DNA from: an uncultured Campylobacter sp. | GTDB taxonomy: Bacteria; Campylobacterota; Campylobacteria; Campylobacterales; Campylobacteraceae | Length of the DNA stretch: 26,634 bases | Assembly (NCBI GenBank): GCA_937990735.1 | Contig: CALKQT010000097.1 | Location: 1-26,634 of the forward strand | Direction: 5' to 3' | Shown: piece by piece, positions 1 to 6,559 of the stretch | How positions within the stretch are numbered: the first letter of the stretch is position 1 | How the letters are laid out: each line of letters begins with the position of its first letter | Position numbers and translations under genes: made by a program | Notes under the pieces: generated by a model | Databases searched by the model: none | What the model was told of the DNA's origin: nothing | The model's input: only the letters and a program-made list of their open reading frames with translations

Positions 1-69
1 AGTTCTGAAAATTTTAACGCCAAAAATTCCGATACCAAAAATTCGGGTGCACAGAATTCCGGCGCATAA
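1..69 (+). CDS. C-terminal end of a second iron-cluster ABC ATPase copy (partial)
   Basis: The first 22 codons are open from the window edge and stop at TAA 67-69. They encode an Asn/Ser-rich tail that closely matches the last residues of the ATPase ending at 21272 (shared AKNSGAQNS-type ending). The sequence after the stop matches the same way, so this is the 3' end of a duplicated ATPase gene, or of a fragment of one. Whether the catalytic part survives upstream cannot be seen here. Confidence 0.6.
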   Translation, partial: SSENFNAKNSDTKNSGAQNSGA

Positions 70-81
70 AATTTAGCTCGC

Positions 82-609
82 ATGATAAAAAATAAAGCTA
101 CGTTAAAATTTAAAAATTTCACCGCCCGCCCGCGCTTTTTTTGGGTTCGCTTGCAGTTTGCGCGAGCAGGTGCGGCTCTTTGTTGCGCGCGTCCCGCCGA
201 AGCCGTTTGCCTCAAAATATCAAAAGCCGATGGAAAACCGATCGGAGTGGGTAAAAATTTAAAAAGCCAAAATTTTAAAAACCGAAACGCTACGAGTACA
301 CATTGCGAGGCAAGTCGTTACATAGACTTTAATGCGGATTACGATACGGATTGCTACATACGCTTTATAGCATATTGCTGCAGCACATGCCAAAGCATAA
401 ACTTTAACGCAGATCGAGACTTAAATTTAAATATATGCCACGATATAAATTCTAGCGCGGATTACGACATAAATCTCGTCAAGGGTCACGGCATTAACCT
501 AAGTATGACTTGCTACGACATACGCCCTAGTGCAGATCGCGACATAATTTCTAACGTAGATTATGATATAAATTCCAATAGGCATTGCGCCGCAAATTTT
601 AAAATTTAA
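82..609 (+). CDS. Repeat-rich ORF of unknown function, copy 1 (175 aa)
   Basis: I do not recognise a family. The first 45 or so residues (starting MIKNKATLKF) are Arg/Ala/Cys-rich and nearly match the start of the ORF at 21285. From about residue 77 on, the protein is a degenerate 8-residue repeat of the type ADRDINSS, encoded by 24-bp units. There is no signal peptide, membrane helix or known motif. It sits between an ATPase tail and a thioredoxin-like lipoprotein fragment, as its paralogue does. The unit length is a multiple of three and the frame has stayed open over about 12 units, which favours coding. The AT-rich ends, the poor ribosome-binding site and the strong divergence between copies argue for caution; it may be a non-coding repeat tract that happens to be open. 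Confidence 0.35.
   Translation: MIKNKATLKFKNFTARPRFFWVRLQFARAGAALCCARPAEAVCLKISKADGKPIGVGKNLKSQNFKNRNATSTHCEASRYIDFNADYDTDCYIRFIAYCCSTCQSINFNADRDLNLNICHDINSSADYDINLVKGHGINLSMTCYDIRPSADRDIISNVDYDINSNRHCAANFKI
310..603 (+). repeat. Degenerate 24-bp tandem repeat, about 12 units (copy 1)
   Basis: Successive units begin near 310, 334, 358, 382, 409, 433, 457, 481, 505, 532, 556 and 580. Most are 24 bp and two are 27 bp. The clearest units read approximately GCGGATTACGACATAAATTC followed by four variable bases. All are in frame with the surrounding ORF and encode variants of A-D-R/Y-D-I-N-S-S. The homologous tract at 21516-21611 has four units. Confidence 0.7.
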
Positions 610-670
610 AATGCGAATTTAAAACGAATTTAGCAGTTTTAAAAGCAGATTCAAGGACGGATTTCAGATT

Positions 671-865
671 ATGAAATTTTTAAATTTAAAAGTTGCTGCT
701 GCCGTGTTTGCGTTGCTGCTCGCAGGCTGCGACGGATGGAAGCACCATCTAAGCAGCGACGGCACCTCGCTCGCCTCCAAGTTCGACCCCTCCAAGCGCA
801 CGCTAAAGATCGAGGGCAATGATAAGCCGCTCGTGCTGTTTTTCTACGCAAGTAGCCGAATTTAG
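671..865 (+). pseudogene. Truncated thioredoxin-like lipoprotein (copy 1)
   Basis: The 64-codon ORF matches the intact lipoprotein at 21665-22159 from its start through Lys-Pro-Leu-Val-Leu-Phe-Phe-Tyr, then diverges into Ala-Ser-Ser-Arg-Ile and stops. The signal peptide with lipobox LLLAGC is kept, but truncation comes just before the CGAC redox site, so no thioredoxin activity is possible. Over the shared stretch of about 180 bp the copies agree at roughly nine bases in ten by eye. The break lies near 848-857. AT-rich non-coding DNA follows, then the convergent TPM gene. A short lipopeptide could still be made, but the simplest reading is a duplication remnant. Confidence 0.75.
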
Positions 866-930
866 AAATTCTAAAATTTTAAAATTTATACAAAATTCTA
901 CGATTTGGAATTTTGATGAAATTTCTACAG

Positions 931-1728
931 CTACCAGCTTCCGCTAGCACCGCCTCCGCCGAAACTTCCGCCTCCCCCACTGAAGCTGCCTCCGCTAAAA
1001 CCGCCACTTCCTCCAAATCTGCCAAAATCCCCGGATGAGCCGCCTCTCATGCGCGATGAGCGCGCGATTTCGCTTATGATGTCCGCGCTTGAGATTATAT
1101 CCTCGTCGCTTCTTCTGAGGCGCGTCACGCGGCGGCTTAGTATCGCGAAAAGTAAGACCGCAAAAAGCACCATAAAGATCGCAAAGTCCTTATTGCTCGG
1201 ATCCTGCTGCGCGTTGGCGTTAAGGGGGTCAAATTTTATATCGCCGCCTTCGATCGTGCTGATGATCGCCGAAATCCCGCTAATGACGCCACTTTCGTAA
1301 TCCCCCTGCCTAAAATAGGGCAGAATTTTATTGTTGATGATGCGTTTAGCGCGCATATCGGTTAGCACGCCCTCTAGCCCATATCCGACCTCGATACGCA
1401 CTTTATGCTCGTGCGGAGCGACGAGCAGCAGTACGCCGTTGTCGCGACCTTTTTGCCCGATACCAAGAGCGCGCGCCTGCTCTACGCCGATTTCTTCGAT
1501 AGAGTAATCTCCGAGCGATTTTAGGCTTATGAACATGATCTGGTTTGTGGAATTTTTATCGAAAGTCGTTAAAATTTCATTCAGACTCTCTCTCGCGGCT
1601 GGGCGTAAAATGCCAGCCTCATCGATTACAGCGGTGCCGTTTGGACGGGCCAGATACTCGCTGGGCGCGGCAACGCTTATTACAAATAGCGCCATTATGG
1701 CAAAAGCAAATCTCCAAGCCACTCTCAT
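931..1728 (-). CDS. Exported TPM-domain (YgcG family) protein
   Basis: This 265-residue protein has an N-terminal signal or anchor (residues 1-20, ending VISVAA). A TPM domain follows at about 28-165, with the family-typical stretch KVRIEVGYGLEG and the preceding NGVLLLVAP. A second membrane helix lies near 180-197. The C-terminus is a Gly/Ser/Phe tail with repeated GGSF and GGGG, as is usual for YgcG-like proteins (COG1512 group). TPM proteins are membrane-associated; some relatives have phosphatase activity or act in photosystem II repair, but no activity can be assigned here. The start overlaps the end of the upstream TPM gene by 4 bp (ATGA), implying translational coupling. It is last in the minus-strand operon. 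Confidence 0.85.
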   Translation of the reverse strand: MRVAWRFAFAIMALFVISVAAPSEYLARPNGTAVIDEAGILRPAARESLNEILTTFDKNSTNQIMFISLKSLGDYSIEEIGVEQARALGIGQKGRDNGVLLLVAPHEHKVRIEVGYGLEGVLTDMRAKRIINNKILPYFRQGDYESGVISGISAIISTIEGGDIKFDPLNANAQQDPSNKDFAIFMVLFAVLLFAILSRRVTRLRRSDEDIISSADIISEIARSSRMRGGSSGDFGRFGGSGGFSGGSFSGGGGSFGGGGASGSW

Positions 1729-2318
1729 CGCAGCTCCACCAAGGTCTCTTCTATCTCGTTATTTTCGCTATTTTTAGGCACTTGCATGGCTAGCTCGCAC
1801 AGCGCGTCCATCGCCTTTAAAACGGCAGGCTCAAGACCTTGCGTGCTAGGGTTAAATTCCGTCGTGATACGTTCAAACTCAACCTTAGAGATAAACTCTG
1901 CCGCTCGCGCGCCGCAGATGATATGAGCGCAGCGTTCGCGGACGCAGACACAAAACATTATCGCTTCTTTTACGCTGCCGTAGCGCTCGTAAAATTTTAG
2001 CATCGCAAACTCGCCCGAGAGCCGAAGTCTGCGAGATTTAGGCGTAATTATAGTTAAAAGCGTGGGGTATTTAGCTAGCAGAGCTTTAATCGTAATGAAG
2101 CTAAGTGCTACGATCTGCAGTAGCTCAGCTTTACTTATTTGCGGCACGAAGCACATAACGATGCCGATCGCAAACGCCGTTACTGCTGCCGCGCCATAGC
2201 TAGATTCGCAGTCCTCGCTTGCTTCGCGCGCGACCACGCAGACGATCTGCGCACCGCTTGCGGCTTCGGCTTTTGTGATTAGCTCGTGGATTTTTTGCTT
2301 GCACTGCTCGCTTAGCAT
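1725..2318 (-). CDS. TPM-domain membrane protein
   Basis: This 197-residue protein has an N-terminal helix and strand (residues 1-30, including SGAQIVCVVAREASEDCESSY). Two closely spaced membrane helices follow at about 43-62 and 66-82, then a soluble part containing the pattern A-x-x-x-F-x-x-x-x and a Cys-rich segment (CVCVRERCAH) before the conserved GARAAEFI. This is the short TPM form (COG3762-like) usually encoded beside a longer YgcG protein and LemA, exactly as here. It begins 15 bp after the lemA stop and overlaps the next TPM gene by 4 bp. The function is unknown; a joint envelope role with LemA is an inference from recurrent gene pairing. Confidence 0.8.
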   Translation of the reverse strand: MLSEQCKQKIHELITKAEAASGAQIVCVVAREASEDCESSYGAAAVTAFAIGIVMCFVPQISKAELLQIVALSFITIKALLAKYPTLLTIITPKSRRLRLSGEFAMLKFYERYGSVKEAIMFCVCVRERCAHIICGARAAEFISKVEFERITTEFNPSTQGLEPAVLKAMDALCELAMQVPKNSENNEIEETLVELR

Positions 2319-2333
2319 TTGTCTCCCTTAGCG

Positions 2334-3047
2334 TTATTTAAACGAGACGCTAGGGGCTTTTTGGCTTGAGCTATCAGCGCTAAAGCTAGGTTTGGCGCCG
2401 CCTAATCCTACGATGCGCGCGATGATGTTCGTAGGAAAGGTTCTAATTAGCTTGTTGTATTCCTGCACCGAGGCGATGTAGTCCTTGCGCGCTACGGCGA
2501 TGCGGTTTTCCGTGCCTTCGAGCTGATTTTGCAAGTCGGCGAAATTCTGATTTGCCTTAAGATCCGGATAGCGCTCAACTACCAGCATTAAGCGCGATAG
2601 GGCCGAGCTAAGCTCGCCTTGAGCGCCGTTAAATTTCGCAAACGCTTCCGGATCTTGCGCTAAACTTTCTACATTGATATTGACAGCGGTTGCCTTAGCG
2701 CGGGCATTTATAACGCCTTCTAAGGTATCTTTTTCATGGCTTGCGTAGCCCTTGACGGTTTCTACGAAATTTGGAATCAAATCGGCGCGGCGCTGATATT
2801 GGTTTTGTACCTGGCTCCACGCAGCCTTAACTTCTTCATCTTTGCTTACGAGTTTATTGTAAACAGGCACTGCAAATATCGCAAACGCGATCGCTGCAAT
2901 CACTAAGACGATTAGAGCTTTGATTAAGATATGAAGCCCTCCTTTTTGGCGCGAATACTCTCCTCCGCCAAAGTTCTCGCCTCGCGCGGATAAGCCTTTA
3001 TCGTCGTAACCTATACGCTCGTTATTTTCTCCTTGCAGCTCTTTCAT
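2334..3047 (-). CDS. lemA: LemA family membrane protein
   Basis: This 237-residue protein has one membrane helix at about 40-62, then a long helical domain with the LemA hallmarks: Val-Pro-x-Tyr-Asn near 65, the run AAWSQVQNQYQRRADLIPNF, then ERYPDLKAN and NLQ-type helices ending in Tyr-Asn and FPTNIIA. Most LemA proteins start close to the membrane helix; here about 38 charged and Gly-rich residues precede it, so a later start is conceivable. However, the annotated ATG overlaps the alr stop by 4 bp (ATGA), a strong coupling signal that supports it. LemA proteins form helical bundles facing outside the cytoplasm; their biochemical role is not established. Confidence 0.9.
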   Translation of the reverse strand: MKELQGENNERIGYDDKGLSARGENFGGGEYSRQKGGLHILIKALIVLVIAAIAFAIFAVPVYNKLVSKDEEVKAAWSQVQNQYQRRADLIPNFVETVKGYASHEKDTLEGVINARAKATAVNINVESLAQDPEAFAKFNGAQGELSSALSRLMLVVERYPDLKANQNFADLQNQLEGTENRIAVARKDYIASVQEYNKLIRTFPTNIIARIVGLGGAKPSFSADSSSQKAPSVSFK

Positions 3048-4057
3048 TGAAATCTCCTTGGGATGTTGGAATTTAATTTGACTAAAATTTCATATTCGAT
3101 CGTGCCGAAGCGCTTTGCCCAGGCTCGCGCATTGTCCAGCACGCAGATGCGCTCGCCGCCGAATTCCGCGCAGAAGCTATCCATCGACATTTTTCCGAGC
3201 ATTTTTTGCCCGCTTGCAAGCGCCAGCTCGCCCTCGCCGTCGTAGCGAAATAGCCCGTCGGCGTAGCCCAGATCATAGGTGCCGATCCTCATATCGTGCG
3301 GCGCTTCAAATTTCGCGCCGTAGCCCACGCGCTCGCCTTTTTTTAGCACGCGCGAGCTGATCAGATCGGCATAGAGCTTTAGCACAGGGCCTAAATTTAG
3401 GCTCTCGTCAAATTGCGGATAGCCAAACTGTGCCATGCCTACGCGCACATATTCGTCCTCAAAACCCGCACTTCGCTCGATAGCTGCAGAATTGCTCGAA
3501 TGAAATTTTAAATTTCTAAAGCCCGCGACGGCGGCTTTTTGCCCTGCGAGCCGCTTAAATTCTATAAAATTCTGTCTCTGCGCGAAAAAATCTCCACTTA
3601 GCTCGTCGCTTGCGCGAAAGTGTGTGAAAAAGCCACGTAGCTTAAATCCGCCCTCCCTGCACAGCCTAAGCGCCTCATCTAGCTCGCTTGCGCCGATGCC
3701 GTTTCTGTGCATCGCGGTATCTGCAGCGATATAAATTTTAAGCCCTCGTTTAAGACGCGAGAAGTAGCCAAGATCATTTACCGCGTAGCAAAACCGCTCG
3801 TCCTCGTCCCCGCGCGGAATGTGCGAGAGCACTAAAATTTCATCAAATAAATCCGCGATCTGCGCAGCTTCCGCAGCACTTCGCGTTACGGCGTGTACGA
3901 AGCCTAGTTTCGCCGCTTCCTCGCAGCAAAGCCTGCAGCCATGGCCATATGAATTATCCTTGGCTACCAAAAATACTCGCTCCGCTCCACCTACTTTGGC
4001 GGCGATCTGCGCTAGATTGTGCACATAAGCGGCGCGATCTAAGATGATCTCAGACAT
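3044..4057 (-). CDS. alr: Alanine racemase
   Basis: This PLP-dependent enzyme interconverts L- and D-alanine for peptidoglycan synthesis in the cytoplasm. The N-terminal barrel carries the PLP lysine, K33, in AKDNSYGHG. HRNG (117-120) supplies the conserved arginine, HSSNS (186-190) and R205 lie in the cofactor-binding part, and the C-terminal beta domain holds the catalytic tyrosine Y246 in GYGAKF. At 337 residues it is somewhat shorter than the usual 360-370. The canonical KANAYGHG is here KDNSYGHG, a variation I take as lineage-specific. The start overlaps the 81-aa gene by 8 bp and the stop overlaps lemA by 4 bp. Assignment is secure; only the substrate strictness is inferred. Confidence 0.93.
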   Translation of the reverse strand: MSEIILDRAAYVHNLAQIAAKVGGAERVFLVAKDNSYGHGCRLCCEEAAKLGFVHAVTRSAAEAAQIADLFDEILVLSHIPRGDEDERFCYAVNDLGYFSRLKRGLKIYIAADTAMHRNGIGASELDEALRLCREGGFKLRGFFTHFRASDELSGDFFAQRQNFIEFKRLAGQKAAVAGFRNLKFHSSNSAAIERSAGFEDEYVRVGMAQFGYPQFDESLNLGPVLKLYADLISSRVLKKGERVGYGAKFEAPHDMRIGTYDLGYADGLFRYDGEGELALASGQKMLGKMSMDSFCAEFGGERICVLDNARAWAKRFGTIEYEILVKLNSNIPRRFQ

Positions 4058-4295
4058 CGAAATTTAGCCCATAAGTACGGTATAAATATGGCAGTAGCTT
4101 ACGCGCAGCGTAGTCGTATCCGTAGAATTTCGCGTAAACTTCTTTCAAGCTAGCCGCACCTGCGCGCTCGAAATCAAATACGTCGGTACCCGCGATCTTT
4201 GGTACGCGCTCATCTAAGAATTTAAAAAATTCCGCTCTCGCAGCCAAAAGCTCTTTTATATTTTTCTCAACCTCTTGCTTTTCAGATTCGTTCAT
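4050..4295 (-). CDS. Small conserved-looking hypothetical protein (81 aa)
   Basis: I do not recognise a named family. The 81-residue protein is charged and probably helical, with an N-terminal Glu/Lys-rich coiled region (residues 3-30), then a middle around VPKIAGTDVFDFE, and an aromatic C-terminal half rich in Tyr (YAKFYGYDYAARKLLPYLY). It has no signal peptide or cysteines. It overlaps the phosphohexomutase stop by 4 bp (ATGA) and the alr start by 8 bp, so it is embedded in the operon and almost certainly translated. It could be a small accessory factor for a neighbour; nothing in the sequence says which. Confidence 0.75.
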   Translation of the reverse strand: MNESEKQEVEKNIKELLAARAEFFKFLDERVPKIAGTDVFDFERAGAASLKEVYAKFYGYDYAARKLLPYLYRTYGLNFDV

Positions 4296-5662
4296 CTCTG
4301 GTCCTTTAAATTTTCTAGTTTACCTAAAAATACGCGCTGCATCTCGTCGCGAAACTCGGGACTGCAGGCCTCGAAGCGGGTTACGATCACGGGCGTGGTG
4401 TTGCTTGCCCGCACGAGCGCCCAGCCGTCATCAAATCGCACTCTGATGCCGTCGATCTCGATAATATCGCGGATAGGCGGCAACTCCGCGATACCCGCGT
4501 GGATTTGAGCTTTAAGAGCCTCGATGATCTTAAATTTCGCCTCCTCGCTCGTATTAAATTTAATCTCATCGGTGCTAAAAACTCGCGGCAGCTTGTCTAG
4601 CTCGGCGTCTAAATCATATCCTTTAGCTACGAGCTCAAGCACGCGCATCATCGCATATACGCCGTCATCAAAGCCGAAATATCGCTCTTTAAAATAAATA
4701 TGCCCGCTAACCTCGGCGGCAAGATCGATGCCAAGCTCCTTCATCGCCTTTTTGATATTGCTGTGGCCCGTTTTACCCATGAAGCTTTTGCCGATCTTAT
4801 CGATGGTGTCATACATCGCTTGAGAGCATTTGACCTCGCCTAGGATGCGCGGATGGTGCATATTTAAGGCAAGCAGGCAGGCTAGCTCGTCGCCTTTGAT
4901 GTTGCGGCGCGGCGTAAGCACGGCGATCCTATCGGCATCTCCGTCAAAGCCAAAGCCCAAGCTCACGCCGTCTTGCTTCATCGCAGCTTTAAGATCCGCT
5001 AAATTTTTCTCCTCGCTTGGGTCTGGGTGGTGGTTTGGGAAATTGCCGTCTGGCTGCGGGAATAAAACTTTAGCGTTTAGCTCTAGCCTTTCGACAATTT
5101 TAGTAACGGTAACGCCTGCCGCGCCGTTTGCGCAGTCAATGATAAAAGGCGCGGCAAAACCCTTAAGCGCTGCGAATTCCTTCTCAAAATATGCTAGATA
5201 CTCGCTTAAAATGTCGTACCTCTCGGCGCTTGCGTTAGTTGGAATTTCAAAATTTGAACTCATCAGCTCTCGCACCTGCGCGCCTAGGCGTTTCAAATCC
5301 GCGCCAAAGAAGCTATCCGTGCCGATCGTTATTTTAAAGCCGTTGTAATTATTGGGATTGTGCGAGCCGGTGATCATTACGTTTGCATCAAATTTATGCG
5401 TAAATACGCTAAAATAGCCCACCGGCGTCGGCAGCAAGCCGATATTATAAACCCGCAATCCAGCGAAATTTAGCCCGCTTACGAAATAGCCGAAAAGCTC
5501 ATCCGCGCTAAGACGGGCGTCGTATCCCACGCTAACGCGCTCAAGCCCTAAATTTGCGATATGTTTGCCCAGAGCGAAGCCGATCGCTTTTACGCTGCGC
5601 TCGTTTAGCTCTTCGCCCACGATGCCGCGAATATCGTATTCTCTAAAGATATCTTCGATCAT
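4292..5662 (-). CDS. Phosphomannomutase/phosphoglucomutase
   Basis: This is an alpha-D-phosphohexomutase of 456 residues, normal length for the bacterial PMM/PGM group. It moves phosphate between C6 and C1 of mannose or glucose phosphates for nucleotide-sugar, LOS and capsule precursors. The catalytic phosphoserine is S100 in TGSHNP, the metal-binding loop is DGDADR (240-245), the sugar-specificity loop is EVSGH (317-321), and the phosphate-binding loop is RASNTTP (418-424). The EVSGH loop fits dual mannose/glucose specificity; this is family knowledge, not shown here. The Shine-Dalgarno AAAGGAA sits just upstream of the ATG at 5662. It is the first gene of the six-gene minus-strand operon and diverges from creA. 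Confidence 0.93.
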   Translation of the reverse strand: MIEDIFREYDIRGIVGEELNERSVKAIGFALGKHIANLGLERVSVGYDARLSADELFGYFVSGLNFAGLRVYNIGLLPTPVGYFSVFTHKFDANVMITGSHNPNNYNGFKITIGTDSFFGADLKRLGAQVRELMSSNFEIPTNASAERYDILSEYLAYFEKEFAALKGFAAPFIIDCANGAAGVTVTKIVERLELNAKVLFPQPDGNFPNHHPDPSEEKNLADLKAAMKQDGVSLGFGFDGDADRIAVLTPRRNIKGDELACLLALNMHHPRILGEVKCSQAMYDTIDKIGKSFMGKTGHSNIKKAMKELGIDLAAEVSGHIYFKERYFGFDDGVYAMMRVLELVAKGYDLDAELDKLPRVFSTDEIKFNTSEEAKFKIIEALKAQIHAGIAELPPIRDIIEIDGIRVRFDDGWALVRASNTTPVIVTRFEACSPEFRDEMQRVFLGKLENLKDQR

Positions 5663-5760
5663 AAAATTCCTTTAAATTTAAATCGCGGTATTTTATAAAA
5701 ACTTGCTTAATATTTATATTATAAATGATAAAATCGCCGCTAAAATTCCAAAGGATGGTT
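5663..5760. promoter_or_regulatory. Divergent promoter region between phosphohexomutase and creA
   Basis: These 98 bp are very AT-rich. On the minus strand a TATAAAAT-like -10 (plus positions about 5691-5698) precedes the mutase gene. On the plus strand TATATT/TATAAA at 5715-5725 could serve creA. No clear -35 is visible, which is normal for Campylobacter sigma-70 promoters. Confidence 0.45.
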
Positions 5761-6252
5761 ATGAAAAAATTTATTCTAGCAGCGATTTTAGCGGCTTTTG
5801 CTTTTGCGGGAGATTACGAGCTCGTAGGTAGCGTAAATACTTCGTTTAGAATTTTTGGCAAAGACGATCGCATCGAAGTTATCGCGGTTAAAGATCCTAA
5901 GATCGACGGCGTGACCTGCTACGTCTCTTACGCCAAAAAAGGCGGTGCCAAAGAGATCATCGGCGTGGAGGAGGACCGCTCCGAAGCCTCTGTGTCGTGC
6001 GTACAGACAGCGCCTAGAATCATCATCAAAGAGGAGTTGAAAAAAGAGGATATTTTTGAAAAACGCAGCTCGTTAATTTTCAAAAAGACCCACGTAGTTA
6101 GGCTTTACGACGCGGCGCAGGGCTCGATAATCTATTTGGTTTATTCAGACAAAGTGATCGACGGCTCGCCTAATAACTCGATCTCGGCGATCCCGTGCCA
6201 CCAAGCTGTGGGCGACGTGTGCGAGCTCGCATATACCCAAGGCAAAAAATAA
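5761..6252 (+). CDS. creA: CreA family periplasmic protein
   Basis: The open frame begins at 5725, but ATG 5761 is preferred: it has AAGGA at 5751-5755 and opens a typical signal peptide (MKKFILAAILAAFAFA) cleaved before GDYEL. The mature protein of about 147 residues follows E. coli CreA closely in order: GSV-T-F, KDDRIEV, DPKIDGVTCYVS, a Lys/Gly-rich loop, EDRSEASVSC, RSSLIFK, VVRLYD and YSDKVIDGSPNNSISA-P. Four cysteines (in VTCYV, VSCVQ, IPCHQ and DVCEL) could form disulfides. CreA is widespread but its function is not known. The C-terminus (HQAVGDVCELAYTQGKK) is longer than in E. coli. It is a single-gene unit. Confidence 0.9.
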   Translation: MKKFILAAILAAFAFAGDYELVGSVNTSFRIFGKDDRIEVIAVKDPKIDGVTCYVSYAKKGGAKEIIGVEEDRSEASVSCVQTAPRIIIKEELKKEDIFEKRSSLIFKKTHVVRLYDAAQGSIIYLVYSDKVIDGSPNNSISAIPCHQAVGDVCELAYTQGKK

Positions 6253-6259
6253 TAAGAAG

Positions 6260-6297
6260 GAATTCCGCAAAGATAGAATTTTATCGCAGCGGAATTC
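6260..6297. terminator. Possible hairpin terminator after creA
   Basis: Perfect 9-bp arms GAATTCCGC and GCGGAATTC enclose 20 nt, starting 8 bp after the creA stop. The lack of a trailing T-run lowers confidence. Confidence 0.35.
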
Positions 6298-6510
6298 TAA
6301 ATTAGAAATTACGCGATGAGATGACGCACGAAATTTAATAGAATTCGCTAAATCTGCAGCATTTTATAAAATTTTATCCGCGCCGTTAAATTCCTGCGCG
6401 AATGCCTAAGATGAGAATTTGACCGCTTTATCAAAGCATCTTAACGCATATTCGCGCTACGCTAGTAGGCGTGCGCTTGCAAGTCGTAAAATGAAAAATT
6501 AAGCAATTTT

Positions 6511-6556
6511 TGCTAAAATCTCGCGATTTTGAAAACCCTCGTAAATCTAAAGGAAA
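6511..6556 (+). promoter_or_regulatory. Putative ccsBA promoter and Shine-Dalgarno
   Basis: TGCTAAAAT at 6511-6519 looks like an extended -10. The same GCTAAAAT word occurs upstream of petA (10583-10590) and of the TPR gene (22193-22200). AAGGAAA at 6550-6556 is correctly spaced from ATG 6560. Confidence 0.4.
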
Positions 6557-6559
6557 TCA

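Larger units (their letters stand above)
6253..6559. other. Intergenic region between creA and ccsBA
   Basis: This 307-bp stretch has no credible gene. A hairpin lies right behind the creA stop (9-bp arms GAATTCCGC 6260-6268 and GCGGAATTC 6289-6297, with an inner GATA/TATC pairing) but no T-run, so terminator function is uncertain. At the far end TGCTAAAAT (-10-like TAAAAT at 6514-6519 with an extended TGC) and AAGGAAA at 6550-6556 precede ccsBA. Confidence 0.55.

Noticed and set aside
310..603. Possible CRISPR array
   Set aside because: The 24-bp units are adjacent and degenerate with no spacers, and no cas gene is present.
1049..1300. Plus-strand frames over the TPM genes
   Set aside because: They lie wholly opposite well-supported TPM-domain coding sequence and show no motif of their own.
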